From Castanea sativa (lineage: Eukaryota; Streptophyta; Magnoliopsida; Fagales; Fagaceae): 64,000 nucleotides of DNA. The first letter of the stretch is position 1. Each line of letters starts with the position of its first letter. The notes under the pieces are model-generated. The model made no database searches. It worked only from the letters and a program-made list of their open reading frames with translations, and had not been told where the DNA came from. Location of the stretch: the NCBI RefSeq assembly GCF_040712315.1, contig NC_134015.1, positions 16,052,614 to 16,116,613 of the forward strand, written 5' to 3'. Both the position numbers and the translations under genes were made by a program. Of the stretch, positions 11,718 to 23,546 are shown in pieces.

Positions 11718-12383
11718 AGTTGTACTAGACATGAAAATTATTATAGTTTTGGTAAGTTTGTTTTCTCAAATGTGATTCAGATTTAAGCTATTTTATTCTT
11801 TTGCATAGAATCAGAGAAAACAAATAAAAAGACCATGTATTCTTAGGTTCTCAGATAGATGGTAACACATTTCATGGACAGTCAAATTACTTCCTTTGTT
11901 AAATTTATATACATGATAAACTGGCAGTTTTTTTAAGGCTATTTGCTGTCACAACAGTTGTGAAGGAAGATGCTGATGTTTTTGTTCTCCAACTGTCTCC
12001 AAGAAGGCCAAATTGTGACGTATAATTTAAGGTGGTTGAAGATTCATCTGCCCCAAAGAGCTGAGGGAATATCTGTTACTCAGTAACTCATCACCCCAGG
12101 TGTATTGGTTTTTCAGCTCCTTGAAGAAAGTTTTAGACATCTGGAGTTCAGGTGGAAGAGATATTATGATATTAGTATCTCAGTTCTCCCAAATTCCAGC
12201 CTAAGTATGTGAAGCTTAGGCACAAGGGCAGTGTGACTACTCTACCAATGATAGATTTTCAACACTTAAGCATGGAATTGGAAGCTATTCGAGATCTTCA
12301 ATAATGCATGAAATGGCATTATTGCGTGTACTTTGCTGGATAGTTTTGGTAGATGTGATGATAATGTATTTTTAGTTGTTTTA
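11718..12383. other. Downstream region of the oxidoreductase pseudogene
   Basis: Probably contains the former 3' untranslated region. The stretch 11935-12240 looks slightly more gene-like (for example FSSLKKVLDIWSSGGRDI in one frame) but has stops and was not recognised. Confidence 0.3.
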
Positions 12384-12475
12384 GATATTTCAATAGTTGC
12401 AATGGAGAAGGAGGAATTTGAACCATAGATATTTCTGTTAAAAACACTTGGAGGTGTTAGTCGATAATGTTTCAC
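12384..12475 (-). mobile_element. SINE-like 3' segment, copy in first duplicate
   Basis: On the - strand it reads AACAGAAATATCTATGGTTC then AAATTCCTCC and CCATTGCAACTATTGAAATATC. This is a B-box-like GGTTCAAATTCC followed by a recurring tail. Related segments occur at 12789-12880, 38885-38990 and 50700-50800. The A-box half is degenerate here. Confidence 0.5.
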
Positions 12476-12788
12476 TATTTCAGATTTTGTATGATTAAAT
12501 TTTAGATTTTTGTTCTCATCAGTTTTGGTCATTCAGTTCAATGAATGAGTTGTCTTAGTTGAATTCTGCCAATGTGATTATGACTTACTGTTTTGAAAAA
12601 AAAAAAAATGGAGGCATGTAAATTCAAATTGTCCTTTCAAAGGATGACTTGCTTGTTTTTACAACATTTTTTTTTTATTGGAAATTGCACACATACGGGT
12701 AGAGGTGTCATTTGAGCAACAACTTATTGGCTTTATTTAAGATTTAACAAGTCAGATATTTTGCAAATGTAGAGTAGAGCCATCATCT

Positions 12789-12880
12789 GATATTTCAATA
12801 GTTGCAATGGAGAAGGAGGAATTTGAACCATAGATATTTCTGTTTAAAACACTTGGAGGTGCTAATCGATAATGTTTCAC
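12789..12880 (-). mobile_element. SINE-like 3' segment, copy in second duplicate
   Basis: Same sequence as the copy at 12384, carried along by the tandem duplication. Confidence 0.5.
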
Positions 12881-13106
12881 TATTTCAGATTTTGTATGAT
12901 TAAATTTTAGATTTTTGTTCTCATCAGTTTTGGCCATTCAGTTCAATGAATGAGTTGTCTTGGTTGAGTTCTGCCAATGTGATTATGACTTACTGTTTTG
13001 AAAAAAAAAATTAAATGGAGGTATGTAAATTCAAATTGTCCTTTCAAAGGATGACTTGCTTGTTTTTACAACATTTTTTTTTATTGGCTTTATTTAAGAT
13101 TTAGAG

Positions 13107-13998
13107 TCCATATCTTACTGTTGCAACTTGGAAGTGACTGGAGACTAACTTATCTTATAAACCTATTGATGTACTTTGTTTCACTTAAAAAATGTTTATT
13201 AGGGGCAATGACGTGGAAATATTGTAACATTACTCTATGGTTAATGGAGCAATGACGTGGAAATATTTTTTATATTAAAAAATTACACATCATAAAACAC
13301 ATGACCTTCTTCCCCAAATCAAAGCCATACCAAATTGAGCCCTAACTCACCCCACACCTCTAGCACGGTTCCTCCCCCATGTGGACCAATGAAATCCCTA
13401 ATATCTCCACCATTCATTGGAGGTTATAGTTTTGTTTGGTTGCTGAGAAAATTTATGAAAAGACAAACATTTTAGACTTTTTTTATTTTTTATTTTTATT
13501 TTTTTAATGTTAATTGAGAACAAGAGGAAGTAGATACCTCCAGTTGCATCAAGTTGAAAGCTAATCGGCTTGGTGTATTAAGTTTCTAGTTTATTCGCTT
13601 TTTCTTTGGTTTTCAATTGAAAGTTTGTTTTCTTTTTTTTTTTCATGGTCAGTAATTTGATTATTTACTTCGAGTTAGAGGTAATTTTGCATTTAGTTTC
13701 TCATAAGTGGTTGGAAATAAAAATAAAACCTAAAACTTTTACTATACTTGCCAAGTTTTCTTATATAACTGGCAATGCTACACAGTCATGTTGAAACTTT
13801 ATTTCACCTTCGATTTATGCGATGATGGGTAGCTTTGGGTGTGGGGACTATTGATGTTACTATTGGATCTTATCAGACTTGTCATGTGTTTTTTGTTGTG
13901 TCAATAATTATATGGAATTTTTTAATATTAAAAATATAGTTGCATCATTTGAAAATGTTACATTATTGCTTTGTTAGCCACATAAGCAAAAATACTAA
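13107..13998. other. AT-rich spacer
   Basis: No supported gene. It includes a short direct repeat around GGGGCAATGACGTGGAAATATT (13203 and 13249, cited in part) and T-rich runs. Confidence 0.4.
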
Positions 13999-14190
13999 GG
14001 GTCCGTTTGGTTGGAAGAGTAGAAAAGTGGGAGGATGGAAAATTATAGGAGGATGGAAAAGTGGGAGGGTATAAAACTCTTTTATTTGGTTGGAGAGAAA
14101 AAGGGAATGATGGAAAATGTAATTTATATAAATTAACTATTATGCCATTATTACATAATATGTAAGAAATAAATTTATTTGTACTCATTA

Positions 14191-14876
14191 TGTAAGCGCT
14201 CAATTGTACCTAGACCCAAAAACACACGTGGACTCAGGCCCAATGAACCTTAAACAATGAAATTTGTAGAGTATGGGCTTGCAATCTAGTTTTAGGGTAT
14301 TGGAAACGTGACAAGCAGGCTATAATGCCACAATCTTTGCAAATGATAACCAAATATGACAAGGAAACCTCCTCGGACGTAAGCCGATGACAGTTTATAT
14401 ATTACTTCTCTTTTATGCCAAAATTACAGTTCTTGGTTTCTTTTCTGCTTCTCCCTCAAAGAAATCATCCCCCTCTTCCACCACCTTCTTGAAGTCTTTT
14501 TATAATAGCTGGAAAGTTTAATTCTACTGTTCAGGGATCACTCCTCCATTAATGCGGCCAGGGAGGTAGGTGTAGGGTCTTTAATGTGGAGGTGGCAGCC
14601 TTTTCATAAGATATTTCCCTCACACCACTGCGTCTGGAGGGCGCCTAAGTCCCCCTTTTATCCAACGGTTTTTACGTATCCCTACCTTGATATTTCTGGC
14701 GAATCCCAGGGTTACTGTGGGTTTGTCCGAGGAGATGTTCGTCCTCGGACGATTCCTCAGACTCTCGACTCATGGGCCGAGTTACGGTTCTAGGAGGCTT
14801 TTCAGTCTAAACAAACTAGCGCCCAGCAACAAAGCCCAATGCCCAAATATTTACTTAGGTCTTTTTAGTCCCCACA
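14191..14876 (-). repeat. 3' LTR of copy 2
   Basis: Runs from TGTAAGCGCTC to TAGTCCCCACA (686 bp), pairing with 24874-25560. It contains the words CCTCGGAC (14371, 14743) and GTCCGAGG (14725). Two reading frames inside it are not genes. Confidence 0.95.
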
Positions 14877-14890
14877 ATAGCCCCTCAAAA
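14877..14890 (-). other. Polypurine tract of copy 2
   Basis: On the - strand, TTTTGAGGGGCTAT lies immediately before the LTR start TGTGGGG. It is identical to the tract of copy 1. Confidence 0.75.
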
Positions 14891-15373
14891 CTTTATTTTT
14901 CCTCATCCGAGGAGAAAAATAGGGTTTTGATTCCGCCAGTGCTACCTCCACACGTTTCGTACATCACCATGCGTGTGGGGGTCGTTTCATTCCTAAAAAT
15001 GCCGTTTGGCGCTTCGATTTCCAGAACGCGCGCATTTATGACTGCAAGTTACACCCTGTTTCCCACGTTCAACGGTGAGATGAACATCCAACAGTCCCCA
15101 TCATCTCCTGAAAATTTGGGCGGGAGAAATCCAACTTTGAGGCCACCTCTCGCACGTCATGACGTTTGGAAAATTGCACCCTCATTCATTTCTTCAGAAT
15201 TCAATCACATCAAAACGTCAATCATCATCCTTTCTCTCCAGAAACCCGTGGAAACTCGAATAATCGCAAACTCGTAAGTCCTTACTTTCTCTATCTTTTT
15301 CTCCTCGGATTCTGTCCTCGGATTCCTTCTTAACCATATTCCTTTTTCAAACTTGCCATTTCCTTTCTTTTAC
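14891..15373 (+). promoter_or_regulatory. Putative promoter/leader of the antisense gene, copy 2
   Basis: Non-coding stretch between the 3' LTR and the antisense start codon. It shares GTAAGT (15272) and CTCCTCGG words with copy 1. A reading frame crossing the LTR boundary (14687-15277) is not considered coding. The promoter role is inferred from position. Confidence 0.4.
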
Positions 15374-17932
15374 ATGGGTAGATTTAAGTGTTTAGTTGAT
15401 ACCGCCGCTGGGATGGAAGGCTTTAGGGCCAAATACCACATTCCCAGCGATGTGGGTTTGAAATATTGCCCGGCAGAAGCCGTAGGTGATTCTAGGAAAA
15501 CGGGAGAGGTTATTATCCCCATGATTGCCTTCATAGAAGGTGGGATGACCCTCCCTATAAGAAGCGTAACTAGGGAATACCTTCGCAACCACAGGTTGTG
15601 CCCAGACCAGTGCGCACCCAATGTATTTAGGGTCTTAGGAAGTGTCAACGCTCTAAATGAGCAGATGGGCTTGAACCTCACTTGGCATGACGTCGTGTTC
15701 ATGTATGAGTGCCACAAACTTACGAAAGTAGGTTACTACATCAAATCACGATCCAGTGTAGTTAGGCTGATTTCCTGTCTGCCCAAGTCTAATAAAGGCA
15801 TGAAGGACGACTACCTCATCGCCTCAGGCAACTGGCATGATGGCCCTCACTGCCCGGTCGTATGGGGAGACCCAAGTGTGACTCTTTAGGAGTTCATTTC
15901 TCTACCCCGTACTTCAATCTCAAAAATTTCTATTTGTTCATTTCCTTTTACACATCATCCAATTTGATTTCTCATATGCATTGTAGATTTAACCGTGCTT
16001 GGCTTTGTTGGTATTCTTTCTTACAGATAAACAACTTGTGCGCCCTCGTTTAAGCCACTGCAACGTTGCTGATCTGAATCACGTCCTGCGCTCAGAAGTA
16101 TTTGTGAGTGAAGACTTGCAACTTAGAGTGACCCACTTGATACTAGGCTACGACCCAATATCCTCGGACTTCCAGGAGATAGAGAACGCCATTATCGCGG
16201 GGGATAGAAGGCGTAAGAGGATACAAGTAGCAAGGCCGCACTTTCTTGTCGAGCATGACATCCCCGACGATCCCAACACCATTCTCTATACGCGACCTAT
16301 CGCGGAGATCCCTCTTTCGACGCAATCTCAAGCAACTGCTGTTCTGAAGGAGCAAGTATCCTCTTCGCACACGTTGGACGACGAGATAGACCGGTTTCAA
16401 CCCGAGGATGTCGAAAGACCCCGAGGGAACCAGTTTGTCGTGCTATCTGACGAGGAAGAAGAGCCTGCCGAGGCTTCTGGAGTTGCAGGCTTAATAGTTG
16501 CCTGTCTCGAAGACAATTCCGAAGAGGAAGAGATGGACGTACTCAGCGGCCTTCTAACCAAAAGGGGCGAGAGAGTCGCCCAAAAGAGAGCGGGAAGGTC
16601 CCAAGTTCCCCCGACCTTGCCACCTCCCCCTCCTTCGGCCGATCCTAAACCTCCAGTCGAGGAGCCGAAGAAGAAAAGGAAGGGGGATGCCAAGGAGGCT
16701 GGTGGTGAAAAACAGAAAAAGCCCAGACAACAGCTATAACAAGCCCCGCAGCAAAAACTGGACAAGGGAAAGGGACGTGCCCGTTCAGTTGAGAGTGGGG
16801 AAATTAGGGATATGGCCGAGGTGCGTCGAGCACCGGCTACTTGGTCTCCTGACTTGAAATTGGACGGCACACCAATCTCTTTCCAGTTTAGCATTAGGGC
16901 ACTCCAGCAAGGCCACACCCACCATCTGGCCGAGGCGTTGGAGCGTTCTCTTTTGTTACCCAAGGACATGGATGCCTTGGAGAAGATGAGCCAGCCTCAG
17001 CTGTTCCTTTCTCTGAAAAGGGACTTAGCCCTGGTATGTTTCTCTCCGTGTGCATACTTCATTCTTTATAATATCTTGCTATTTGTAAACATTTTACTAC
17101 TCATAACCCTCTGATACTTTGTCACAGGCCGTTTAAGAAGTTTTTGCTGCTGAGAAGTTCGTGGAAGACTCTCAGAAGAGGGCCAGAATGGAGCAGGAAA
17201 TTCGTTTGGAGACTGCAAAGTCTTTAGGCCAGGCCCTAGCTGAAAATGAGAGACTCTCCTCTCAGTTGGCCAACTTAAAAAGAGAAAGAGACGGCGCCAA
17301 GGCTAATCTGAGAACGATGAGGACTCAAGTAGAAGGGCAGCGCAAGCTTCTTCATCAAAAAAATGATGAGCTCTCCCAAGCCCAAAAGGAACGCTCGGAC
17401 TTGGAGAAGGAGCTTGTGCGACTAAAGGAGGAAGCTAGCACCTTCAAGCATTCCCTGGAGGCTACAAAGCAGGCTAGTTACAAGGAAGGGGTAGCTGCAA
17501 CGGAAGAGCAGCTGAAAAGCTTTCACGGCCGTGTGCCGAGAATACTGTCAGCAAGTCTAGGGGGAAGCCCTAAATGTAGCAGGAGTTCCTCTAGCCTCCG
17601 AGCTGAGGAAGTTCGAGAACATTTGGCTTCCCCTAGACATACAGGAGATAGAAGAGGCTCCTGCTGCTGCTCCTACCCCTGAGACAATTCCTCCTGCCCT
17701 TCCTCCTATGATTCCAGAGCTAATTCTGGATCCTACAGAACCTTCAGGTTCCAACAAAGAGAAGGAAGGGAGTGGTAGTGCCGAGAAGGGCTTGAGCCAG
17801 AGTGTAGAACCTGTGATTCCCCCAACCACTACAACAGACAAAGGAAAACAAGTTCTGTCTTCCTTTGAGCTGGAATTAAAAGACACCGAGGCTACCAACA
17901 CTTCACAGCAAAATCCTCCTCCGAAAGCTTAG
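15374..17932 (+). pseudogene. Antisense three-exon retrotransposon gene, copy 2
   Basis: Exons are 15374-15875, 16027-17033 and 17128-17932. Introns begin GTGTGA and GTATGT, end TTCTTACAG and GTCACAG, and have phases 1 and 0 as in copy 1. Exon 1 (MGRFKCLVDTAAGMEGF...) aligns with copy 1 without gaps over 168 residues. Exon 2 carries LSDEEEE, PPPPPSADP and PKKKRKG. Exon 3 is a coiled coil (NERLSSQLANLKRERDGAKA) and a Pro/Thr-rich tail ending PPPKA. Damage: TAA at 16737-16739, TAA at 17134-17136, and a +1 shift near 17520-17535 followed by a TAG near 17555. The start ATG was chosen because it matches the copy 1 start; an upstream ATG at 15353 is not shared. The function is unknown; the NLS and coiled coil suggest a nuclear oligomer. 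Confidence 0.85.
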
Positions 17933-18389
17933 GATCATACATAGGTTTTTTTACTTAGAATTTTTCATGTAGTGATACATGTATCAAAACAATTAATAAA
18001 AGACAGTTTTATTTGATTTTGATATGTATTGTATTTATTTCCTCCTTTGCTCTTTATGCTTATCCCAAAAGTTCTCATTAGCACATAGCAAAAGAAGGAA
18101 TGAGATAAATAACTCTACTTTCAGCAGTTGAACAATTAAAACTTTAAACAACAATAAACATATTTACCTTATGAAATAAAGTGTGAAAGAACCTAACATA
18201 GATTGACTTGGTTTAGCTGGTAAGTAATACCTTCTTTTGCAAACCTATGTAATAGTTAGGACTTGTAATCTGAAACGCTAAGTCTAGTAATGTGTGGGGT
18301 CTGAGGATCCTTCCTTACCAAATTTATGCCTGACACTTAAAAATATATAACATAAGACCCAATTCTAACCATGATTTTATTCAACAAAC
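17933..18389. other. 3' flank of the antisense gene, copy 2
   Basis: A/T-rich, with an AATAAAAG signal at about 17995-18002 that could end the antisense transcript. Otherwise no feature before the tandem array. Confidence 0.5.
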
Positions 18390-19530
18390 AATCAGATATC
18401 AATTTTCACTAGGTATATAGTCCGAATACCATACATGAGCAAGTTTCTGTTTGATATTTCATAACAGTAACTAAAAATGTTAATTTTCCCAAAGTAGAAG
18501 GCCCGAGGGCCTGGCATAACTAGGGTTCTATTTAACAAATAATAAGATATCAATTTCCACTAGGTATGTAGTCCGGGGACCATACATGACTAAGTTTCTG
18601 TTTGATATTTCATAACAGTAACTTAAAATGTTAATTTCCCCAAAGTAGAAGGCCCGAGGACCCGGCATAACTAAGGCTCTGTTTAACAAATAATAAGATA
18701 TCAATTTCCACTAGGTATGTAGTCCGAGGACCATACATGACCAAGTTTCTGTTTAATATTTCATAATAGTAACTTAAAATGTTAATTTCCCCAAAGTAGA
18801 AGGCTCGAGGACCCGGCATAACTAAGGTTCTATTTAACAAATAATAAGATATCAATTTCCACTAGGTACATAGTCCGAGGACCATACATGACCAAGTTTC
18901 TGTTTGATATTTCATAACAGTAACTTAAAATGTTAATTTTCCCAAAGTAGAGGGCCCGAGGACCCGGCATAACTAAGGTTCTGTTTAACAAATAATAAGA
19001 TATCAATTTCCACTAGGTACGTAGTCCGATGACCATACATGACCAAGTTTTTGTTTGATATTTCATAACAGTAACTTAAAATGTTAATTTCTCCAAAGTA
19101 GAGGGCCCGAGGACCCGGCATAACTAAGGTTCTGTTTAACAAATAATAAGATATCAATTTCCACTAGGTACGTAGTCCGAGGACCATACATGACCAAGTT
19201 TCTGTTTGATATTTTATAACAGTAACTTAAAATGTTAATTTCTCCAAAGTAGAGGGCCCGAGGACCCGGCATAACTAAGGTTCTGTTTAACAAATAATAA
19301 GATAGCAATTTCCACTAGGTATGTAGTCCGAGGACCATACATGACCAAGTTTCTGTTTGATATTTCATAACAGTAACTTAAAATGTTAATTTCCCCAAAG
19401 TAGAGGGCCCGAGGACCCGGCATAACTAAGGTTCTGTTTAACAAATAATAAGATATCAATTTCCACTAGGTATGTAGTCCGAGGACCATACATAACCAAG
19501 TTTCTGTTTGATATTTCATAACAGTTGTAA
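18390..19530 (-). repeat. 151-bp tandem array in copy 2
   Basis: The word AGTCCG recurs at 18419, 18570, 18721, 18872, 19023, 19174, 19325 and 19476, exactly 151 bp each time. Open frames of 74 residues on the - strand are by-products of the array. Every unit has two related halves, one with GCCCGAGGACC and one with GTCCGAGGACC. It is homologous to the array at 120-1080. Confidence 0.95.
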
Positions 19531-19601
19531 TTGATAAGTCCACACACATTTGTAATTTGAATCACAAACGACAAAAACGCCCTTTATTAATAATAATACC
19601 T

Positions 19602-22600
19602 TCAAAGGTTGTTTACATTCCACGGACGTGGTACAACTCTTTCATCTAGATCAGCTAGTCGATACGATCCTATACCTGCTACAGAAATAATTCGATATGG
19701 TCCTTCCCAGTTCGGTCCTAATTTACCCCAGGCTGGATTTCTAGCAGTACCCACAACCTTTCTCAGAACCAGATCCCCAGGTGCGAGTGGTCTGAGCTTC
19801 ACATGAGCATCATACCCTCGTTTAAGCTTTTGCTGATAATAAGCCATTTGGACCATAGCTGTCTCTCGTCATTCCTCAACTAAATCTAGGCTCTTTTCCA
19901 GGAGGCCGGTGTTATTTTCTAGGTTAAAAGTACTCGTCCTCAACGTGGGGAAACCAAACTCTAAAGGTATCACAACCTCGACCCCATAAGTCATAGAAAA
20001 TGGCGTTTCTCCTGTGGATTTGCACGGCGTAGTTCGATACGTCCATAGAACGTGTGGTAGTTCCTCTACCCATTTGCCCTTCGCATCGTCCAGCCTTTTC
20101 TTGAGTCCACTAACTATCACTTTGTTAACGGTCTTGGCCTGCCCGTTTCCCTGAGGATAAGCTGGAATGGAGTATTTATTTATGATGCCCATATCACCAC
20201 AGTACTTCCTAAAAGCTCTACTATCAAATTGGATGCCATTGTCCGAAATGAGGGTATGTGGTACTCCAAATCTGGTGATGATGTTTTTCCAGACGAACTT
20301 CTTGGAATCGACATCCCTAATATTTGCCAAGGGCTCTGCCTCTACCCATTTGGTGAAGTAATCAGTCCCCACAAGCAACCACCTTTTGTTTCCCACAGCC
20401 CTCGGAAACGGTCCTACTATGTCTAATCCCCATTGAGCGAAAGGCCAAGGACTGGACAGAGGGTTAAGTACTCCTCCAGGTTGATGGATGTTAGGAGCAA
20501 ACCTCTGGCATTGGTCACACTTTCTGGCATAGTCCTGAGCTTCCCTCTGCATATTGGGCCACCAATATCCTTATGTTAGTGCCCTATGAGCTAGGGACCT
20601 TCCCCCAGTATGGCTTCCACAAATTCCCTCATGTAGTTTTTCCAAAAGCGCCTCCGTTGCTTCAGGGTGGACGTATAACAAATATGGTCCGGAGAAGGAC
20701 CGTTTATATAATTTCTGATCCTCGGACAGCCAGAAACGCGGTGCCTTTCGACGGATCTTGTCTGCTTCAGACCTGTCATCGAGGAGAATGTCGTTTTTCA
20801 GAAAAGATATCATAGAATCGATCCAACTAAGTCCAGGCCTTATCAAATAGATCCGGGTTGCCCCCACGGTGGTAAGAGCTGGCGTTAGCAAATCTTCGAC
20901 AAGGATAATCCTAGGCAAACCCTGAGTCGAGGACGTCGCTAGGGTAGCCAAAGAGTCTGCATGCGTATTCCTACTTCTAGAAACGTGAGACAAAATAAAG
21001 GAATTAAATTTGGATTATAAACGTTTAACCTCGGTCAAATATTCTTGCATCCTGGGGTCCCTAGCCTCCATGGTTCCCGTCACCTGGCCGACCACTAATT
21101 GGGAATCCGAGAGCATGTGAACTTCCTTTCCACCCATCCTATATACCATGTTCATACCGACCAAGACTGCTTCGTACTCGGCCTCATTATTAGTAGTTGA
21201 GAACGCCAACCTTAAGGATTTTTCGAAGATAATCCTTTCGGGGGATACCAGGACAAGTCCGATACCAGACCCTCTCTGGTTAGCTGCCCCGTCAACGGAT
21301 ACGTTCCAAGTCACAGGTCTTTCGTTCATAATCACACCAACTGATTTCTCATCCATGTGTGATTCCTTCAAAGTTTCTTCCAACAATGGTTCAGCAAACT
21401 CTGCCACTAAATCTGCAAGGACTTGGCCCTTCACTGAGGTATGCGGCCTGTATTTGATGTCAAAGGCTCCCAAAATAGTTCCCCATTTGGCCACCCTTCT
21501 AGAGTAGTCAGCACTACGCAATACTGACTTGAGAGGCAGTTGGGTTAAGACCACAACAGTGTGGGATTGGAAATAATGAGGAAGCCTCTGCGTGGCATAA
21601 ACTACGGCTAGAAGTGCCTTCTCCAAAAGCAGATAGCGTACATCGGCATCATTCAGCGTCTTGCTGACGTAGTAGACCGGTCTTTGCACCCCACCGTCAT
21701 TCCTTATGAGGACCAAGCTGACCGCATGGGCAGCCACTGCCAGATATGCAAATAGGACCTCATCAACCTCAGGCCGAGACATAATGGGTGGCCGGGAAAG
21801 ATATTCCTTAAGTTGTTGGAAGGCTACAACGCACTCTTCGGACCATTGGAACCCCTTCCACTTATTCAACAGTTGGAAGAAAGGCCTGCATCGATCAGCC
21901 GACCGTGAGATGAACCGGCTAAAAGCAGCAATCATTCCGGTTAACTTTTGAACCTCCTTAGGATTCCGAGGTGGCTGTAAGGTTTGAATAGCTTTGACCT
22001 GTGTAGGATTCACCACTATTCCCCTATGAGTGACCATATAACCTAAGAACTTCCCCGAACTGACACCAAAAGAACACTTTGAGGCATTAAGACGCAACCT
22101 GTACTTTCTAAGTACTTGGAAAGTGTCGTCCAAGTCTTTCAGGTGCGCAGATATCACCTTGCTCTTCACTACCATGTCATCCACATATATTTCAATGGTC
22201 TTTCCGAGCTGGAATTCAAACATCCTGGTCATCATCCTTTGGTAAGTAGCCCCAGCGTTCTTCAACCCGAACGACATCACTTTATAATGATAATTTCCTG
22301 TTGGAGTAATAAAGGCAATTTTCTCCTGATCCTTTGCCGCTAGCGAAATTTGGTGGTAGCCCTGGAAGGCGTCCAAGAAACTCATCCGAGGATGGCCGAC
22401 CGTGGCGTCCACTAGTTGGTCGATGCGGGGAATCGGGAAAGAGTCCTTTGGGCAGGCTTTATTTAAGTCTGTAAAGTCTACACATACTCTCCATTTTTCA
22501 CTCTTCTTTTTAACCACGACCGTATGCGCCAACCACTCTGGATAAAAAACTTCCTTGATAGCCCCAGCCTTTTTGAGCTTGAACACCTCCTCTTTAACGG

Positions 22601-23546
22601 CCTCGGAATGCTCCTTTGAGGAACGCCGAGGGGGCTGCCTCCTAGGAGGGATAGCAGGATTGACGTTCAAATGATGACAAATGAAGCTTGGGTCGACACC
22701 TGGAGCCTCGTAGGGGTCCCAGGCAAAAACATCAATGTTGCTCTTTAAAAACTCCACTAACTCCATCTTCTCCTGGTGTGGTAAACATATTCCAACCTGG
22801 AAGAACCTTTCGGGATCATTTGAAACCAAAAACCTGTCAAGGTCTTCGCATATGACTTCCTCTGCTGACATTGCATCGGGCGCACCCAGAGTCATTAATT
22901 GCTATAGATCTTTCTCAGCCGAGGTTGAGGACTGCGCCCTGGCCTGATGCAACACCGCAGCAGATATGCACTGCCTGGCCATCAGTTGGCTGCCGAGAAT
23001 CTCTTCAATGCATTCTCCTAAAGGGAATTTCACCTTAACATGCAAGGTGGAGGAAACGGCTCCTAGAGCGTGCAGCCAAGGCCAAGCAAGGATAGCTGTG
23101 TATGGGGAATATGCATCGACCACGATAAAATCCACCTCGACCGTCTCGGAGCCAGATTGCACGGGTAAGCAAATCTGTCCCCTAGGTATAACGGCTTTCC
23201 CCTCAAAACTTATCAACAACGAGTCGTAAGGGGTGAGGTCCTTTAATTTCAATTTTAGCCCCTTAAATAAATCAGGGTACATGATATCTGCGCCACTGCC
23301 TTGATCAATCATTACTCTTCTCACATCGTAATTCCTTATCCTCAGCATAACCACCAGGGCGTCGTCATGGGGTTGGATGGTCCCAATCTTATCTTCCTCT
23401 GAAAATCCCAAGACGGACACATTTAGCTTCAATCTCTTCGGCCTGGAGCCCCCCACCTCGGCTTGGGAGTCTGAAACTGCCATCACCCTAGTAGGACATG
23501 AACCAGTCCTGCCAGGCGCAGTGAAGATAACGTTGATCATTCCCAA
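19602..23546 (-). pseudogene. pol: protease, RT, RNase H, second RNase H, integrase (copy 2)
   Basis: One reading frame, interrupted by stops at 22902-22904 (TAG), 21015-21017 (TAA), 20571-20573 (TAA) and 19869-19871 (TGA). Protease: VMIDQGSGADIMYP (about 23270-23310). RT: intact YVDD in IEIYVDDMVVKSK (about 22160-22200), with VDFTDLNKACPKDSFP upstream. Ty3-type RNase H, then a second RNase H with SVDGAANQRGSGIG, NNEAEYEA, LSDSQLV and RNTHADSLA, the dual arrangement of Tat elements. Integrase: CDQCQRF zinc site, GLDIVGPF and SDNGIQFDS give the two Asp. The third residue, normally Glu in GQAE, is Lys (GNGQAKTVNK). It would have made cDNA and inserted it; this copy cannot. Confidence 0.9.

Larger units (their letters stand above)
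12384..13106. repeat. Direct tandem duplication, offset 405 bp
   Basis: The segment starting GATATTTCAATAGTTGCAATG at 12384 recurs at 12789 with only scattered mismatches over about 300 bp, through the poly-A run and the CTTTCAAAGGATGACTTGC block. The second copy lacks about 45-50 bp near its end, and both then rejoin at TTATTGGCTTTATTTAAG. The copies look like a local duplication, not independent insertions. Confidence 0.85.

Noticed and set aside
14584..15277. Frames across the LTR and leader of copy 2 (69 and 196 codons)
   Set aside because: They cross the LTR boundary and have no motif; the equivalent frame recurs in the other LTR (25268) simply because the LTR is repeated.
16397..17901. 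Long Ser/Pro-rich frames on the - strand
   Set aside because: Mirror frames of the antisense gene's low-complexity exons, without recognisable domains.
18390..19530. Regular direct repeats that could be mistaken for a CRISPR array
   Set aside because: The 151-bp units are contiguous with no unique spacers, and sit inside a plant retrotransposon.
18631..19574. Series of 62-74-codon frames on the - strand
   Set aside because: They arise from the 151-bp array and repeat the same peptide. No start context or independent support.
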